Below, in pieces: positions 26,184 to 35,047 of a DNA stretch of 64,000 nucleotides. Below the pieces are notes generated by a model. The model did not search any database, was not told the origin of the DNA, and saw only the letters and a list, made by a program, of their open reading frames with translations. The position numbers and the translations under genes were made by a program. The stretch comes from Erginobacter sp964587835. GTDB taxonomy: Bacteria > Auribacterota > Erginobacteria > Erginobacterales > Erginobacteraceae. The stretch covers positions 60,283 through 124,282 of the forward strand of contig CAZPMN010000004.1 in assembly GCA_964587835.1 (NCBI GenBank), written 5' to 3'. Numbering within the stretch: position 1 is the first letter of the stretch; the number at the start of each line of letters is the position of its first letter.

Positions 26184-27242
26184 TCACCTGTCAACCGTCT
26201 TTATCCAAGCTCCTCCGAGCAGTATTTCTCCCCGGTAAAAGACGGCCGCCTGCCCGGGAGTGGGGGATTGCTGGGGTTTGTCGAATTCCACCAGTACCTC
26301 GCCGGCTCGCCGGGGAGTGATCAGGGCTTTGGATCCCGGGTGGGTGTAACGAATTTTGGTTTGAGCGATGAAGGGTTTCTCCGGCGGGGAGATGGAGAGC
26401 CAGTTGGCTCGCTCGGTCCAGAACCGGACGGCTTGCAGATCGGCCTTCTCTCCGACCACGACCCGGTTGCTCTCTGGAATGATCCGGAGAACATAGAGCG
26501 GTCCTTTCTTCCCGGAAGCCGAACTCAGTCCCTTTCTCTGGCCGATGGTGTAGAACTCCGTTCCCGGATGTTCCCCGAGAATCTCCCCGGCCTGATCGAC
26601 TATCTCCCCTTTTCCGCTCCGGCGGGGGAGATTCTCCCAAAGAAATTTCTTCAGGCCGCTCCGGGAGAGGAAACAGGCCTCCCGGGAAACCGGGAGCGGA
26701 GTGAAGCCGGGGAGAAGTTCTTCCGCCAAAAGCTTCGCCTCCCCGGGGTCGATCTCACCCAGGGGGAAGAGGAGCCGGTTGAGCCGTTCGGGGAGGATAT
26801 CAAAGAGGAAGTATGTTTCGTCGCGTAAGGACCCAATCGGTTGGGCCAGGACCGGAGGTTCACCCGGAATCATCCGGGCATAGTGGCCGGTGGCCAGCCG
26901 GTCGCAGTCGTCGACAAGGGCGGCTTCGAAGAGCAGCCCGAACTTGAAGAGCCGGTTGCAGGTTACACAGGGGTTGGGAGTCTCTCCGGCGGCGTAGGAT
27001 CGGGCGAACCCCTCCATCACCTTCCTTCGGAAGTCCTCCCGGCCGTCGATGATTCGGGTTTCGATCCCCAGTCTCTCCCCCAGAGATCGGATGGCGGCAG
27101 TCTGTTCTTGCAGGGGCAGGGGGCCGTAGCGCTCCGGTGAGAGTAGGAGATGGTAGCCGGTTACCTGGTGTCCGTTCCGGCGGAGGAGGGCCGCGGCCAG
27201 GCTGCTGTCTTTTCCCCCGCTGAGCGCGACGGCGATTTTCAT
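26184..27242 (-). CDS. mnmA: tRNA-specific 2-thiouridylase
   Basis: 352 residues. The N-terminal PP-loop is SGGKDSS (8-14); GETPNPCVTCNRLFKFG (C92, C95) and REACFLS carry the catalytic cysteines. The C-terminal beta-barrel (VGEKADL, YRGEILLGGAWI) completes the family. It thiolates U34 of tRNA Lys, Glu and Gln. The start ATG 27242 overlaps no other gene. Confidence 0.93.
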   Translation of the reverse strand: MKIAVALSGGKDSSLAAALLRRNGHQVTGYHLLLSPERYGPLPLQEQTAAIRSLGERLGIETRIIDGREDFRRKVMEGFARSYAAGETPNPCVTCNRLFKFGLLFEAALVDDCDRLATGHYARMIPGEPPVLAQPIGSLRDETYFLFDILPERLNRLLFPLGEIDPGEAKLLAEELLPGFTPLPVSREACFLSRSGLKKFLWENLPRRSGKGEIVDQAGEILGEHPGTEFYTIGQRKGLSSASGKKGPLYVLRIIPESNRVVVGEKADLQAVRFWTERANWLSISPPEKPFIAQTKIRYTHPGSKALITPRRAGEVLVEFDKPQQSPTPGQAAVFYRGEILLGGAWIKTVDR

Positions 27243-27326
27243 TGGTCAGCTCTATTTATAGGCTCAATCCGGATTTCTCAATAAAACTATAGCTTCCCGC
27301 TAAACAAAGCTTTCATAGAAGAGAAA

Positions 27327-28088
27327 CTAACTCCGGGAGTGGGAAAGTTCAGTAGCGGCCAGGTAGAGGCCGTAGAGGTTGAGGTGGGGATCGATCGTGC
27401 GAATCAGGCGGGAGCGGGCCAGGATCAGGCGGGCGTGTCCCCCGGTGGCTATTAACCTGGTTTCTTTTCCCCAACCCAGTTCCTTCTTCAGTTCGCGGAT
27501 AATCCTCTCCACCAACCCCAGGGTTCCCCAGTAGACTCCGGATCTGATCGCTTCCGAGGTCTCCCGGCCCAGAACTCCCGCGGGAAGGTCGATCCGGGCT
27601 TTCGGGAGAAGAGCGGCCTTCTGGAAAAGAGCCTCGGTGGAGATTCCCAGCCCGGGGGCGATCACCCCGCCCAGGTACTCGAACTTTTCCGAGACCACGT
27701 CAAAGGTAATCGCGGTGCCGAAATCGACCACGATCGCCGGGCCGCCATAGCGGTGGAAGACACCGATGGCGTTGGCTATCCGGTCCGCCCCGACCTGATC
27801 CGGGTCGGTATAGAGGATTTTCAGGCCGGGTGCGTTCTTCGGGGTTAGCAGCGAAGAGGGAATCCGCAGACGTTGGCAGCTCCGGCGGAGAAGTGAGCTG
27901 CGGGCGGGAACCACCGAAGCGATAATTGCCGAGTCGATTCTCCGCCGGGAGATTGCCTCGCGCAGGCGGTTATCGAGCTGTTCTTCGCTGAACGGATCGG
28001 ACCAGTCTTCCGTCAGCCGATCGTCTTCCCAGACCCCGCCGGCCAGGGCGCTGTTTCCCAGGTCAAGGGTGAGGATAGTCTTCTTCAC
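27327..28088 (-). CDS. coaX: type III pantothenate kinase
   Basis: 253 residues. ASKHA-fold motifs: TLDLGNSALAGGV (7-19), VGADRIANAIG, VVDFGTAITFDVV and LGGVIAPGLGIS. It carries out the first step of coenzyme A synthesis without feedback by CoA and needs a monovalent cation. It starts 15 nt after the receiver-domain gene. Confidence 0.94.
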   Translation of the reverse strand: MKKTILTLDLGNSALAGGVWEDDRLTEDWSDPFSEEQLDNRLREAISRRRIDSAIIASVVPARSSLLRRSCQRLRIPSSLLTPKNAPGLKILYTDPDQVGADRIANAIGVFHRYGGPAIVVDFGTAITFDVVSEKFEYLGGVIAPGLGISTEALFQKAALLPKARIDLPAGVLGRETSEAIRSGVYWGTLGLVERIIRELKKELGWGKETRLIATGGHARLILARSRLIRTIDPHLNLYGLYLAATELSHSRS

Positions 28089-28103
28089 GGCGGCACGGGT
28101 CGG

Positions 28104-28469
28104 TCAGCCCATCAATTCCCGGACCGCCCGGAGGAGTTCTTGCGGTGGGAAGGGCTTGGCGATGACGAAGTCGGCGCCGAGATTGTCCGCCATCTCCAGA
28201 TAGGTATCCGGTCCGATCTGCCCTCCCCCCGAGACAGCGATAACCCTGACCCCAGGCTGGAGACGCCGGATCTCCATAATCAACTCCAGTCCATCCATTT
28301 CCGGCATCAAAAGATCCGTCACTACCAGGGCGGGAGGCGAGGAACGGATCTGCTCGCAGGCCTCCTGGGCGGAGGCTGTCGCCGCCACCGGATAGCCCGC
28401 CTTGGAGAGGATCTCGATCAGGAGCTTCCGGACGGAGGATTCGTCTTCCACCACCAGAATAGCGGCCAT
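28104..28469 (-). CDS. single-domain response regulator (CheY-like receiver)
   Basis: 121 residues. Receiver motifs: acidic pocket E8/D9 in VVEDES, phosphoacceptor D52 in VVTDLLMPEMDG, and K105 in VIAKPF. No output domain is present. ATG 28469 gives the exact domain start; an in-frame ATG at 28499 is possible, but the frame beyond it overlaps nadC. No partner kinase is adjacent, so it may take phosphate from the kinase at 43 kb or from elsewhere. Confidence 0.88.
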   Translation of the reverse strand: MAAILVVEDESSVRKLLIEILSKAGYPVAATASAQEACEQIRSSPPALVVTDLLMPEMDGLELIMEIRRLQPGVRVIAVSGGGQIGPDTYLEMADNLGADFVIAKPFPPQELLRAVRELMG

Positions 28470-28530
28470 CTTCTCTTTATTCCCCGCTGTCTGTTGCATC
28501 CGGTATGAAAAGAAATCCGTTGTTATGGTC

Positions 28531-29391
28531 TCAGGTAGCTGACAAACCGACCTGGAGATCAAGCGCGATGTCGGCGGCCGGAGCGGAGTGGGTCAGGCAG
28601 CCCAGGGAGATATTCTCGACTCCGCTGGCGGCAACTTCGGCAATACTCTCCAGGTCGATTCCGCCCGAGGCTTCCAGTCGTGCCCGGCCTTTTCCCCGTT
28701 TAACTGCCTCTTCCAGTTCAGAGGGGGAAAAGTTGTCCAGCATAACCGTATCCGCCCCGGCCTCGAGCGCTTCCTCGAGTTCTTCCAATGTCTCCACCTC
28801 AATCTCCACGGTCTTCCCCGGCTGCGCCTCCCGAGCCAGGCGAATCGCCCGGGTGATCTTTCCCTCCCCAGCTCCGGCCACCAGCGCCAGGTGGTTGTCC
28901 TTGATCAGAATGGCATCGTAGAGACCGAAGCGGTGGTTCTCTCCTCCGCCCATTCGCACCGCGTATTTCTGCAGCCGACGCAATCCAGGAATGGTTTTGC
29001 GAGTGTCGAGTATCCTGGCCCGAGCGGGGCGGCTCCGCTCCAAAAAACGGGCGGTCTCGGTGGCGATTCCACAGAGATGCTGGAGTATGTTCAGGGCGGT
29101 GCGCTCGCCGGTCAGGATCGGGCGGACCCGACCTTCCAGTTTCAGCAGAGGTATTCCGGCCTCGACCATCTCCCCTTCCCCGACGCTGATCTCGACATTC
29201 AGTCCTGAGTCGAGCTCTCCGAAGACCATCCTGGCCAGAGGTAGGCCGGCCGTCACCAGGTTCTGCCGGGCGACGATCAGGGCCTTGCCCCGGGTCCCCT
29301 CCGGAATCAGGGCTTCGGTGGTGATGTCGCCGGCCCCGATATCCTCTGCCAGGACCTGCTGGATCAGGCCGCGATATGTTTCAAAATCCAT
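28531..29391 (-). CDS. nadC: nicotinate-nucleotide diphosphorylase (quinolinate phosphoribosyltransferase)
   Basis: 286 residues. Conserved blocks: DIGAGDITTEALIP, GERTALNILQHLCGIAT, RILDTRKTIPGLRRLQKYAVRMGGG and NHRFGLYDAILIKDNHL, plus EIEVETLEELEEAL and DTVMLDNFSP. It joins quinolinate and PRPP to nicotinate mononucleotide in de novo NAD synthesis. The ATG lacks a visible ribosome site and is preceded by an AT-rich hairpin. Confidence 0.96.
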   Translation of the reverse strand: MDFETYRGLIQQVLAEDIGAGDITTEALIPEGTRGKALIVARQNLVTAGLPLARMVFGELDSGLNVEISVGEGEMVEAGIPLLKLEGRVRPILTGERTALNILQHLCGIATETARFLERSRPARARILDTRKTIPGLRRLQKYAVRMGGGENHRFGLYDAILIKDNHLALVAGAGEGKITRAIRLAREAQPGKTVEIEVETLEELEEALEAGADTVMLDNFSPSELEEAVKRGKGRARLEASGGIDLESIAEVAASGVENISLGCLTHSAPAADIALDLQVGLSAT

Positions 29392-29418
29392 TGTAAAATT
29401 TATCTGCGAAAAATTTTA
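29389..29418 (-). promoter_or_regulatory. AT-rich hairpin directly before nadC
   Basis: Inverted repeat TAAAATTT (29394-29401) and AAATTTTA (29411-29418) with a 9-nt loop, ending at the nadC ATG. It resembles the alaS leader. No role is shown. Confidence 0.35.
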
Positions 29419-29451
29419 GTGTTTGAATATTTTACAACAACGTTCGGGGTG

Positions 29452-32085
29452 CTATTCCAGGGTGGAGAGGATCCGGCGCAGGTTCAGTAATTCCCGGTTC
29501 AGTTCCTCAAGCTGTTTCTCGGTCTTCTCCTTGACTTCCCGGGGGGCCTTGGCGAGAAAGTCCGGATTACGCAGGCGGTTTTTGACCCGCTTCAGGGTTT
29601 CCTCCGCTCGGTTCAACTTCTTGGCGAATCGCTCCTGTTCAACGGCGGGGTCGATGATTCCACTCAGGGGCATATAGACCGTCCAATCCCCGACCAAGGC
29701 GGAAGGAACCGTCTTCTCCGGTCGGGCGGCGGGATCGATGGTGAGCGAACAGTTGCGAATCAGAGCCGCCATCGTCTCCGCCTCGCTCGCCAGTTCGCCG
29801 ATCTCCGCCGTCTCCCCGGGGACAATGACAAAGGAGATCTCTTTCCCCGGCGACAGTTCGTATTCCTTGCGCAACATCCGCGCGGCGCTGATCAATCCGT
29901 GCTTCAGTTCCGCGATCCGGCGGACGGGGGGGGAACGCAGCTCCGGTTCGATCTCGGGCCAGGAGGAGCGGATCAGCAGGCCGTCTTCCCCGAGGAGTTG
30001 CCAGATTCGCTCGGTGATGAAGGGCATAAAGGGATGGAGAAGCTTGAGTGAGGAGGTAAGGACTTCCCGGAGAACCCCACGGACCACCGCCGTCCGGATT
30101 TCATCCTCCCCCGCCAGGGAGTACTTGGCGCTCTCCAGATAACGGTCGCAGAAATGGTGCCAGACAAAATCGTGGAGTCCCAGGGCGGCCTCATTGAAAT
30201 GGAAGCGATGAAGCGCTCCTTGACATTCCTCGATGGCCGTTTCCAGCCGGTCGAGAATGTAACGATCGTCCAGTGAGAGCAGGTCGGGGTTCTTCCGGGG
30301 ATCGGAGATTTCTCCTTCGGTCAGCCGGCCGGAGACGAAGCGCGCGGCATTCCAGAGTTTGTTGGCGAAGTTGCGCCCGAGTTCGCAGAGCGCGTTCGAG
30401 TAATGGACATCCTGTCCGATCGGAGAAAGTCGGGCGATCGTGAACCTCAGGGCGTCGGCACCGTACTCGGAGATCACGTCGAGGGGATCGGGTGAATTGC
30501 CGAGGGATTTGCTCATCTTCCTCCCCTGCATATCCCGGATAATCCCGGTGAAGTAGACCCGGCGGAAGGGGATCTCTCCCCTGAACTCCAAACCGGCCAT
30601 GATCATCCGGGCCACCCAGAAGAAGATAATGTCCGGGGCGGTCACCAGGTCGGAGGTTGGGTAGAAGGCTTTCAGGTCCTCGGTCTCCTCCGGCCAACCC
30701 AGCGTGGAGAAAGGCCAGAGCCAGGAGGAGAACCAGGTGTCAAGGACGTCCTCGTCCCGAATCCAGCCCTTTCCCGCCGGCGCTTCCGCCCCGACGTAGA
30801 TCTCTTCTCCCCGGTACCATGCTGGGATCCGGTGACCCCACCAGAGCTGCCGGCTGATACACCAGTCCCGGATATTTTCCATCCAGTGTTCGTAGACCTT
30901 GACCCAGCGGTCGGGATAGAAAGTGATCTTCCCCTCGCGGACGGCCTTTAGGGCTGGTTCGGCCAGGGGTTTCATCCGGACAAACCATTGCAGCGACAAG
31001 TAGGGCTCGATTACCGAGCGGCAGCGATAGCATTCCCCGACCGCGTGGGTATGGGGTTCTTCCTTCTCCAGCAATTTCTCGCTTCTCAGCAGTTCGACCA
31101 GTTCCCGCCGGCACTGGAAGCGATCCTGTCCGGCAAACCGCGGCCCCGCGTTTTCGTTCATCTTTCCCGAGGTGTCCATAACCACCACCTCGGGGAGTTG
31201 ATGCCGGCGACCCATCTCGAAATCGTTCGGATCGTGAGCCGGGGTAACCTTCACGGCCCCGGTGCCGAAGGAAGGATCAACGAAACTGTCGGCGATCACC
31301 GGAATTTCCCTCTCCACTACGGGCAGGATGACCGACTTTCCAATCAGATGCCGGTAGCGGGTGTCTTCCGGATGCACCGCCACTGCGGTATCTCCCAGCA
31401 TCGTCTCCGGCCGGGTGGTGGCGACCGTAATCCGGGCACCGCCCTCTTTCAGGGGATAACGGATATACCAGAGTGTCCCGCTCTTCTCCTCGTGCTCCAC
31501 CTCCTCGTCGGAGAGCGCGGTGTGGCAGCGGGGACACCAGTTAATCAGGTAGGTCCCGCGGTAGATCAGTCCTTTCTCGTAGAGGCGGACAAATACCTCT
31601 TTCACCGCCCGGGAAAGTCCGGGATCAAGGGTAAATCTCTCCCGGGACCAGTCGCAGGAACACCCCAACTTCTTGAGCTGGTTGATGATCGTCCCCCCGT
31701 ACTCATCCTTCCACTGCCAGACACGCTCGACAAATTTCTCCCGGCCCAGCTGGCGGCGGGACATTCCCTCCCCTTCGAGACGCTTCTCCACCACGTTCTG
31801 GGTGGCGATCCCGGCGTGATCGGTGCCCGGAAGCCATAATGCCTCCCGCCCCAGCATCCGTTGCCAGCGGATCAGGATATCCTGAAGGGTGTTGTTAAGA
31901 ACATGACCCATCGTCAGGATCCCGGTGATATTGGGTGGCGGGATCACGATGACATAGGGATTCGTCCCGGAGGGAGAGGCCGTGAAACAGCCTCCCTCCT
32001 GCCAGATCCGGTAAATCCGGTCCTCGATTTCCCCGGGTTCGTACCGGGTCGGCCAGGATAGTGAACTTTCGGATTTGGAGGTCAT
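29452..32085 (-). CDS. valS: valyl-tRNA synthetase
   Basis: 877 residues. Order: nucleotide-binding domain with PPPNITGILTMGHVLNNTLQD, editing domain (ATTRPETMLGDTAVAVHP), KMSKSLGN signature in the second half of the Rossmann fold, anticodon-binding domain (SYPEIE-type helices) and the C-terminal coiled coil (about 815-877, LNRELLNLRRIL). It charges tRNA-Val and edits threonine. The usual class I HIGH site reads TMGH, with Thr in place of the first His; the rest is typical. The gene is downstream of the branched-chain enzyme cimA. Confidence 0.96.
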   Translation of the reverse strand: MTSKSESSLSWPTRYEPGEIEDRIYRIWQEGGCFTASPSGTNPYVIVIPPPNITGILTMGHVLNNTLQDILIRWQRMLGREALWLPGTDHAGIATQNVVEKRLEGEGMSRRQLGREKFVERVWQWKDEYGGTIINQLKKLGCSCDWSRERFTLDPGLSRAVKEVFVRLYEKGLIYRGTYLINWCPRCHTALSDEEVEHEEKSGTLWYIRYPLKEGGARITVATTRPETMLGDTAVAVHPEDTRYRHLIGKSVILPVVEREIPVIADSFVDPSFGTGAVKVTPAHDPNDFEMGRRHQLPEVVVMDTSGKMNENAGPRFAGQDRFQCRRELVELLRSEKLLEKEEPHTHAVGECYRCRSVIEPYLSLQWFVRMKPLAEPALKAVREGKITFYPDRWVKVYEHWMENIRDWCISRQLWWGHRIPAWYRGEEIYVGAEAPAGKGWIRDEDVLDTWFSSWLWPFSTLGWPEETEDLKAFYPTSDLVTAPDIIFFWVARMIMAGLEFRGEIPFRRVYFTGIIRDMQGRKMSKSLGNSPDPLDVISEYGADALRFTIARLSPIGQDVHYSNALCELGRNFANKLWNAARFVSGRLTEGEISDPRKNPDLLSLDDRYILDRLETAIEECQGALHRFHFNEAALGLHDFVWHHFCDRYLESAKYSLAGEDEIRTAVVRGVLREVLTSSLKLLHPFMPFITERIWQLLGEDGLLIRSSWPEIEPELRSPPVRRIAELKHGLISAARMLRKEYELSPGKEISFVIVPGETAEIGELASEAETMAALIRNCSLTIDPAARPEKTVPSALVGDWTVYMPLSGIIDPAVEQERFAKKLNRAEETLKRVKNRLRNPDFLAKAPREVKEKTEKQLEELNRELLNLRRILSTLE

Positions 32086-32173
32086 ATTTTTATTTGTAGA
32101 TATCGCCGCTTACCCTGTAGGGTGAGGAAGCTCATAAGGGACGGGATACTGCTCACCGGTTACTGATTACCGA

Positions 32174-33769
32174 TCACTGTTTTCTCTTCCCCCTTCCCCT
32201 CCTCTCCGGTCCCTTCAGCAACTTGAAGTCGACGCTGTCGACCAAAGCCTGCCAGGAGGCCTCGATGATGTTCTGGGAAACCCCGACCGTGCCCCAGATA
32301 TCTTTCTGGTCTCGGCTTTGGATCAGTACCCGCACCTTGGCCGCTGTTCCCGCCGCGGCATCGAGGTCCCGGACCTTGAAATCGGCCAGATGGACTTCTC
32401 TGATCTGGGGATAAAAGCGGATCAAGACCTTCCGTAGGGCGTTATCGAGAGCGTTGACCGGTCCGTCACCTTCCCCGGCCGAGAGTTCGCTCTTATCCCC
32501 CACCCTGATCTTGATTGTCGCCTCCGAGGTTGGCGGCTGATCCTTCCGTTTCTCCACAATCACCCGAAATCCCTCCAGCTTGAAGAATTCCTTGTGTTTC
32601 CCCATCGCTTTCTGCAGCAGGATCCGGAAAGAGGCGTCGGCCCCCTCGAAGTCATAACCTTCTTCACCCAGACGCTTCAGTTCCGCTAGCAAGCGGGAGG
32701 TCTCCGGAGTTTCCTTGTCCAGATCGACTCCGAACTCGACCGCTTTGAGGATCACGTTGCTCTTGCCGGAGAGTTCTGAGACCAGGATCCGGCGGCGGTT
32801 GCCCACCAGTTCCGGATCGATATGTTCGAAAGTCCGGGGATTTTTCCGGACCGCGTCCACGTGCATCCCTCCCTTGTGGGCGAAAGCGGTCGACCCGACA
32901 AAGGGTGCTCTTGGGTTGGGTGTGAAATTCGCCATCTCGTCGACAAAGCGGGATAGCTCCGAAAGTTTCCGCAGCTGCCGACGGGAGAGCGCCGCCCGGT
33001 TCATCTTCAGGACCAGGTTGGGGATGATCGAGCAGAGATTGGCGTTGCCGGTTCTTTCCCCGTAGCCGTTGATCGTCCCCTGAACCATCACCGCCCCTGC
33101 CCTGACTCCGGCCAGGGAATTGGCGGTGGCCAGCCCGCTGTCGTCGTGGGCGTGGATGCCCAAGGCAACGTCAAATCGGGATTGAACCTCCCGGGTAATG
33201 CCGTAGATCTCCTCCGGCAGGCCGCCGCCATTGGTATCGCAGAGAACGAGAAATTGCGCTCCGGCCTCGGCCGCAGCCGCCAGGGTGGACAACGCGTAAT
33301 CGGGGTTATCCTTGTAGCCGTCGAAAAAATGCTCGGCGTCGAAAATCAATTCTTTTCTTTTGGACTTCAGATAGGCAATCGTATCAGCGATCATCTCCAG
33401 GTTGATCCGGGGGGAAACCCGGAGGACATCGGAGACGTGCAGGAGCCAGCTTTTGCCGAAAACGGCGATGGCCGGGGTCCGGGCCTGCAAAAGAGAAACC
33501 ACGTTGGCGTCGTCCTTCACATTGGCCCCCGCCCGGCGGGTGCTGCCAAAGGCGACAATCCGAGCCTGCTTCGGCGGATACTTGCGAATCTCCCGGAAGA
33601 AGGCCATATCCTTGGGGTTGGATCCCGGCCATCCACCCTCGATGTAATGTATCCCGGTCCGGTCCAGGCGCTGAGCGATCCTTAACTTGTCGGGAAGGGA
33701 AAAGGCGATCCCTTCCGCCTGTCCTCCGTCCCGGAGAGTGGTATCGTAAAGAATTATCGACTTAGCCAC
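32174..33769 (-). CDS. cimA: (R)-citramalate synthase
   Basis: 531 residues. HMGL-like domain starts LYDTTLRDGGQAEGIAFS (R13, D14), with GIHAHDDSGLATANSLAGV (metal-binding HxH) in the middle and a C-terminal LeuA-type allosteric domain (from about 400). It condenses pyruvate and acetyl-CoA to citramalate in the threonine-independent route to isoleucine. The stop codon is within the phased repeat near 32.17 kb (KQ then TGA). It follows lysC by 39 nt. Confidence 0.94.
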   Translation of the reverse strand: MAKSIILYDTTLRDGGQAEGIAFSLPDKLRIAQRLDRTGIHYIEGGWPGSNPKDMAFFREIRKYPPKQARIVAFGSTRRAGANVKDDANVVSLLQARTPAIAVFGKSWLLHVSDVLRVSPRINLEMIADTIAYLKSKRKELIFDAEHFFDGYKDNPDYALSTLAAAAEAGAQFLVLCDTNGGGLPEEIYGITREVQSRFDVALGIHAHDDSGLATANSLAGVRAGAVMVQGTINGYGERTGNANLCSIIPNLVLKMNRAALSRRQLRKLSELSRFVDEMANFTPNPRAPFVGSTAFAHKGGMHVDAVRKNPRTFEHIDPELVGNRRRILVSELSGKSNVILKAVEFGVDLDKETPETSRLLAELKRLGEEGYDFEGADASFRILLQKAMGKHKEFFKLEGFRVIVEKRKDQPPTSEATIKIRVGDKSELSAGEGDGPVNALDNALRKVLIRFYPQIREVHLADFKVRDLDAAAGTAAKVRVLIQSRDQKDIWGTVGVSQNIIEASWQALVDSVDFKLLKGPERRGRGKRKQ

Positions 33770-33808
33770 GGCGATCTCAGCTTGGTGTAATCCATCAGTT
33801 TGGTTTAC

Positions 33809-35044
33809 TCAGACTTCCCCCTCTGCTTGATCCAGGCCGAAGGCCCGGTGCAAGGTCCGGGCCGCCCGTTCCCCGTCCTCGGAACGGACCACGCAGGAAA
33901 TCTTGATCTCCGAAGTGGAGATCATCATAATGTTGATCTTCTCCCGGGCCAGGGTTTCGAACATCGTGGCCGCGACACCGGGATGGCTTTTCATCCCCAC
34001 GCCGACTATGGAAACCTTGGCGATCTTCTCTTCCGCAGTGACAGCTCCGGCTTTGATCTCCCGGGCAATCTTCTCCAGTAGTGAGCGGGTCTGGGCCAGG
34101 TCGGGGCGGGGCACGGTAAAAGAGACATCGGTGAACCCCTGGTCGCTGACGTTCTGGATAATCATATCCACGTTGATATTGGACTCGGCGATATTCTTGA
34201 AGATCCGGGCGGCGATTCCCGGCTGGTCCGGGACCATGGTGATGGTTAATTTTGCTTCCTCCTGGTTCAGGGAAACCCCGCGGATGACTACCTTTTCCAT
34301 CGACATATCATCTACCTCCTCAGTGACCAGCGTGCCCGGTTCCTCGTTGAAACTCGAGCGAACGTGAAGAACAACTTTGAATTTTTTCGCAAATTCCACC
34401 GCCCGGTTCTGAATGACCTTGGTCCCCAGGCTGGCCAGTTCCAGCATTTCGTCGTAAGAGATTTGTTTGATCTTGACCGCATTTTCCACCACCCGGGGAT
34501 CGGCGGTATAGACCCCGTTGACATCGGTATAAATCTCGCAAGCCTCGGCGTTGAGCACCGCGGCCAGGGCTACCGCGGTGGTATCTGAGCCCCCGCGACC
34601 CAGGGTGGTGACGTCTTTCTTCAGGTTGACCCCCTGGAAGCCGGCCACCACCACGATCCGGCCGCTTTCCAGTTCCGCGATCATCTTCCGGGGATCGATC
34701 TTGAAGATCCGGGCCTTGGTGTGGCTGTCGTCGGTCTGGATCCCGACCTGGTTTCCGGTCAGGGAGACCGCCTCCGCCCCATCGTGCTCCAGGGCCATCG
34801 CCAGCAGAGCCGAGGATATCTGCTCCCCGGTGGAGATCAGCTGGTCCATCTCCCGTTCCGAGGGCGCCGGATTGATCTCTTCCGCCAGGGCGATAAGTTC
34901 ATCGGTGGTGTCGCCCATAGCCGAGACCACCACGACCAGGCCCTCCCCCGGTTGACGGGATCTGAGCACCCGGCGGGCGACGTTCTTGATCCTGCCGACG
35001 TCGGCCACCGAACTTCCTCCGTATTTCTGCACTGTGATTTTCAT
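33809..35044 (-). CDS. lysC: aspartate kinase with ACT regulatory domains
   Basis: 411 residues. Kinase motifs: VQKYGGSSVADVGRI, GRGGSDTTAVALAA and YTDVNGVYTADP. Two ACT domains follow (about 265-405; VSLNQEEAKLTIT, IAKVSIVGVGM), which give feedback control by lysine and/or threonine. It makes aspartyl phosphate for Lys, Met and Thr. It is 3 nt from the presumed kinase gene upstream. Confidence 0.95.
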   Translation of the reverse strand: MKITVQKYGGSSVADVGRIKNVARRVLRSRQPGEGLVVVVSAMGDTTDELIALAEEINPAPSEREMDQLISTGEQISSALLAMALEHDGAEAVSLTGNQVGIQTDDSHTKARIFKIDPRKMIAELESGRIVVVAGFQGVNLKKDVTTLGRGGSDTTAVALAAVLNAEACEIYTDVNGVYTADPRVVENAVKIKQISYDEMLELASLGTKVIQNRAVEFAKKFKVVLHVRSSFNEEPGTLVTEEVDDMSMEKVVIRGVSLNQEEAKLTITMVPDQPGIAARIFKNIAESNINVDMIIQNVSDQGFTDVSFTVPRPDLAQTRSLLEKIAREIKAGAVTAEEKIAKVSIVGVGMKSHPGVAATMFETLAREKINIMMISTSEIKISCVVRSEDGERAARTLHRAFGLDQAEGEV

Positions 35045-35047
35045 AAA

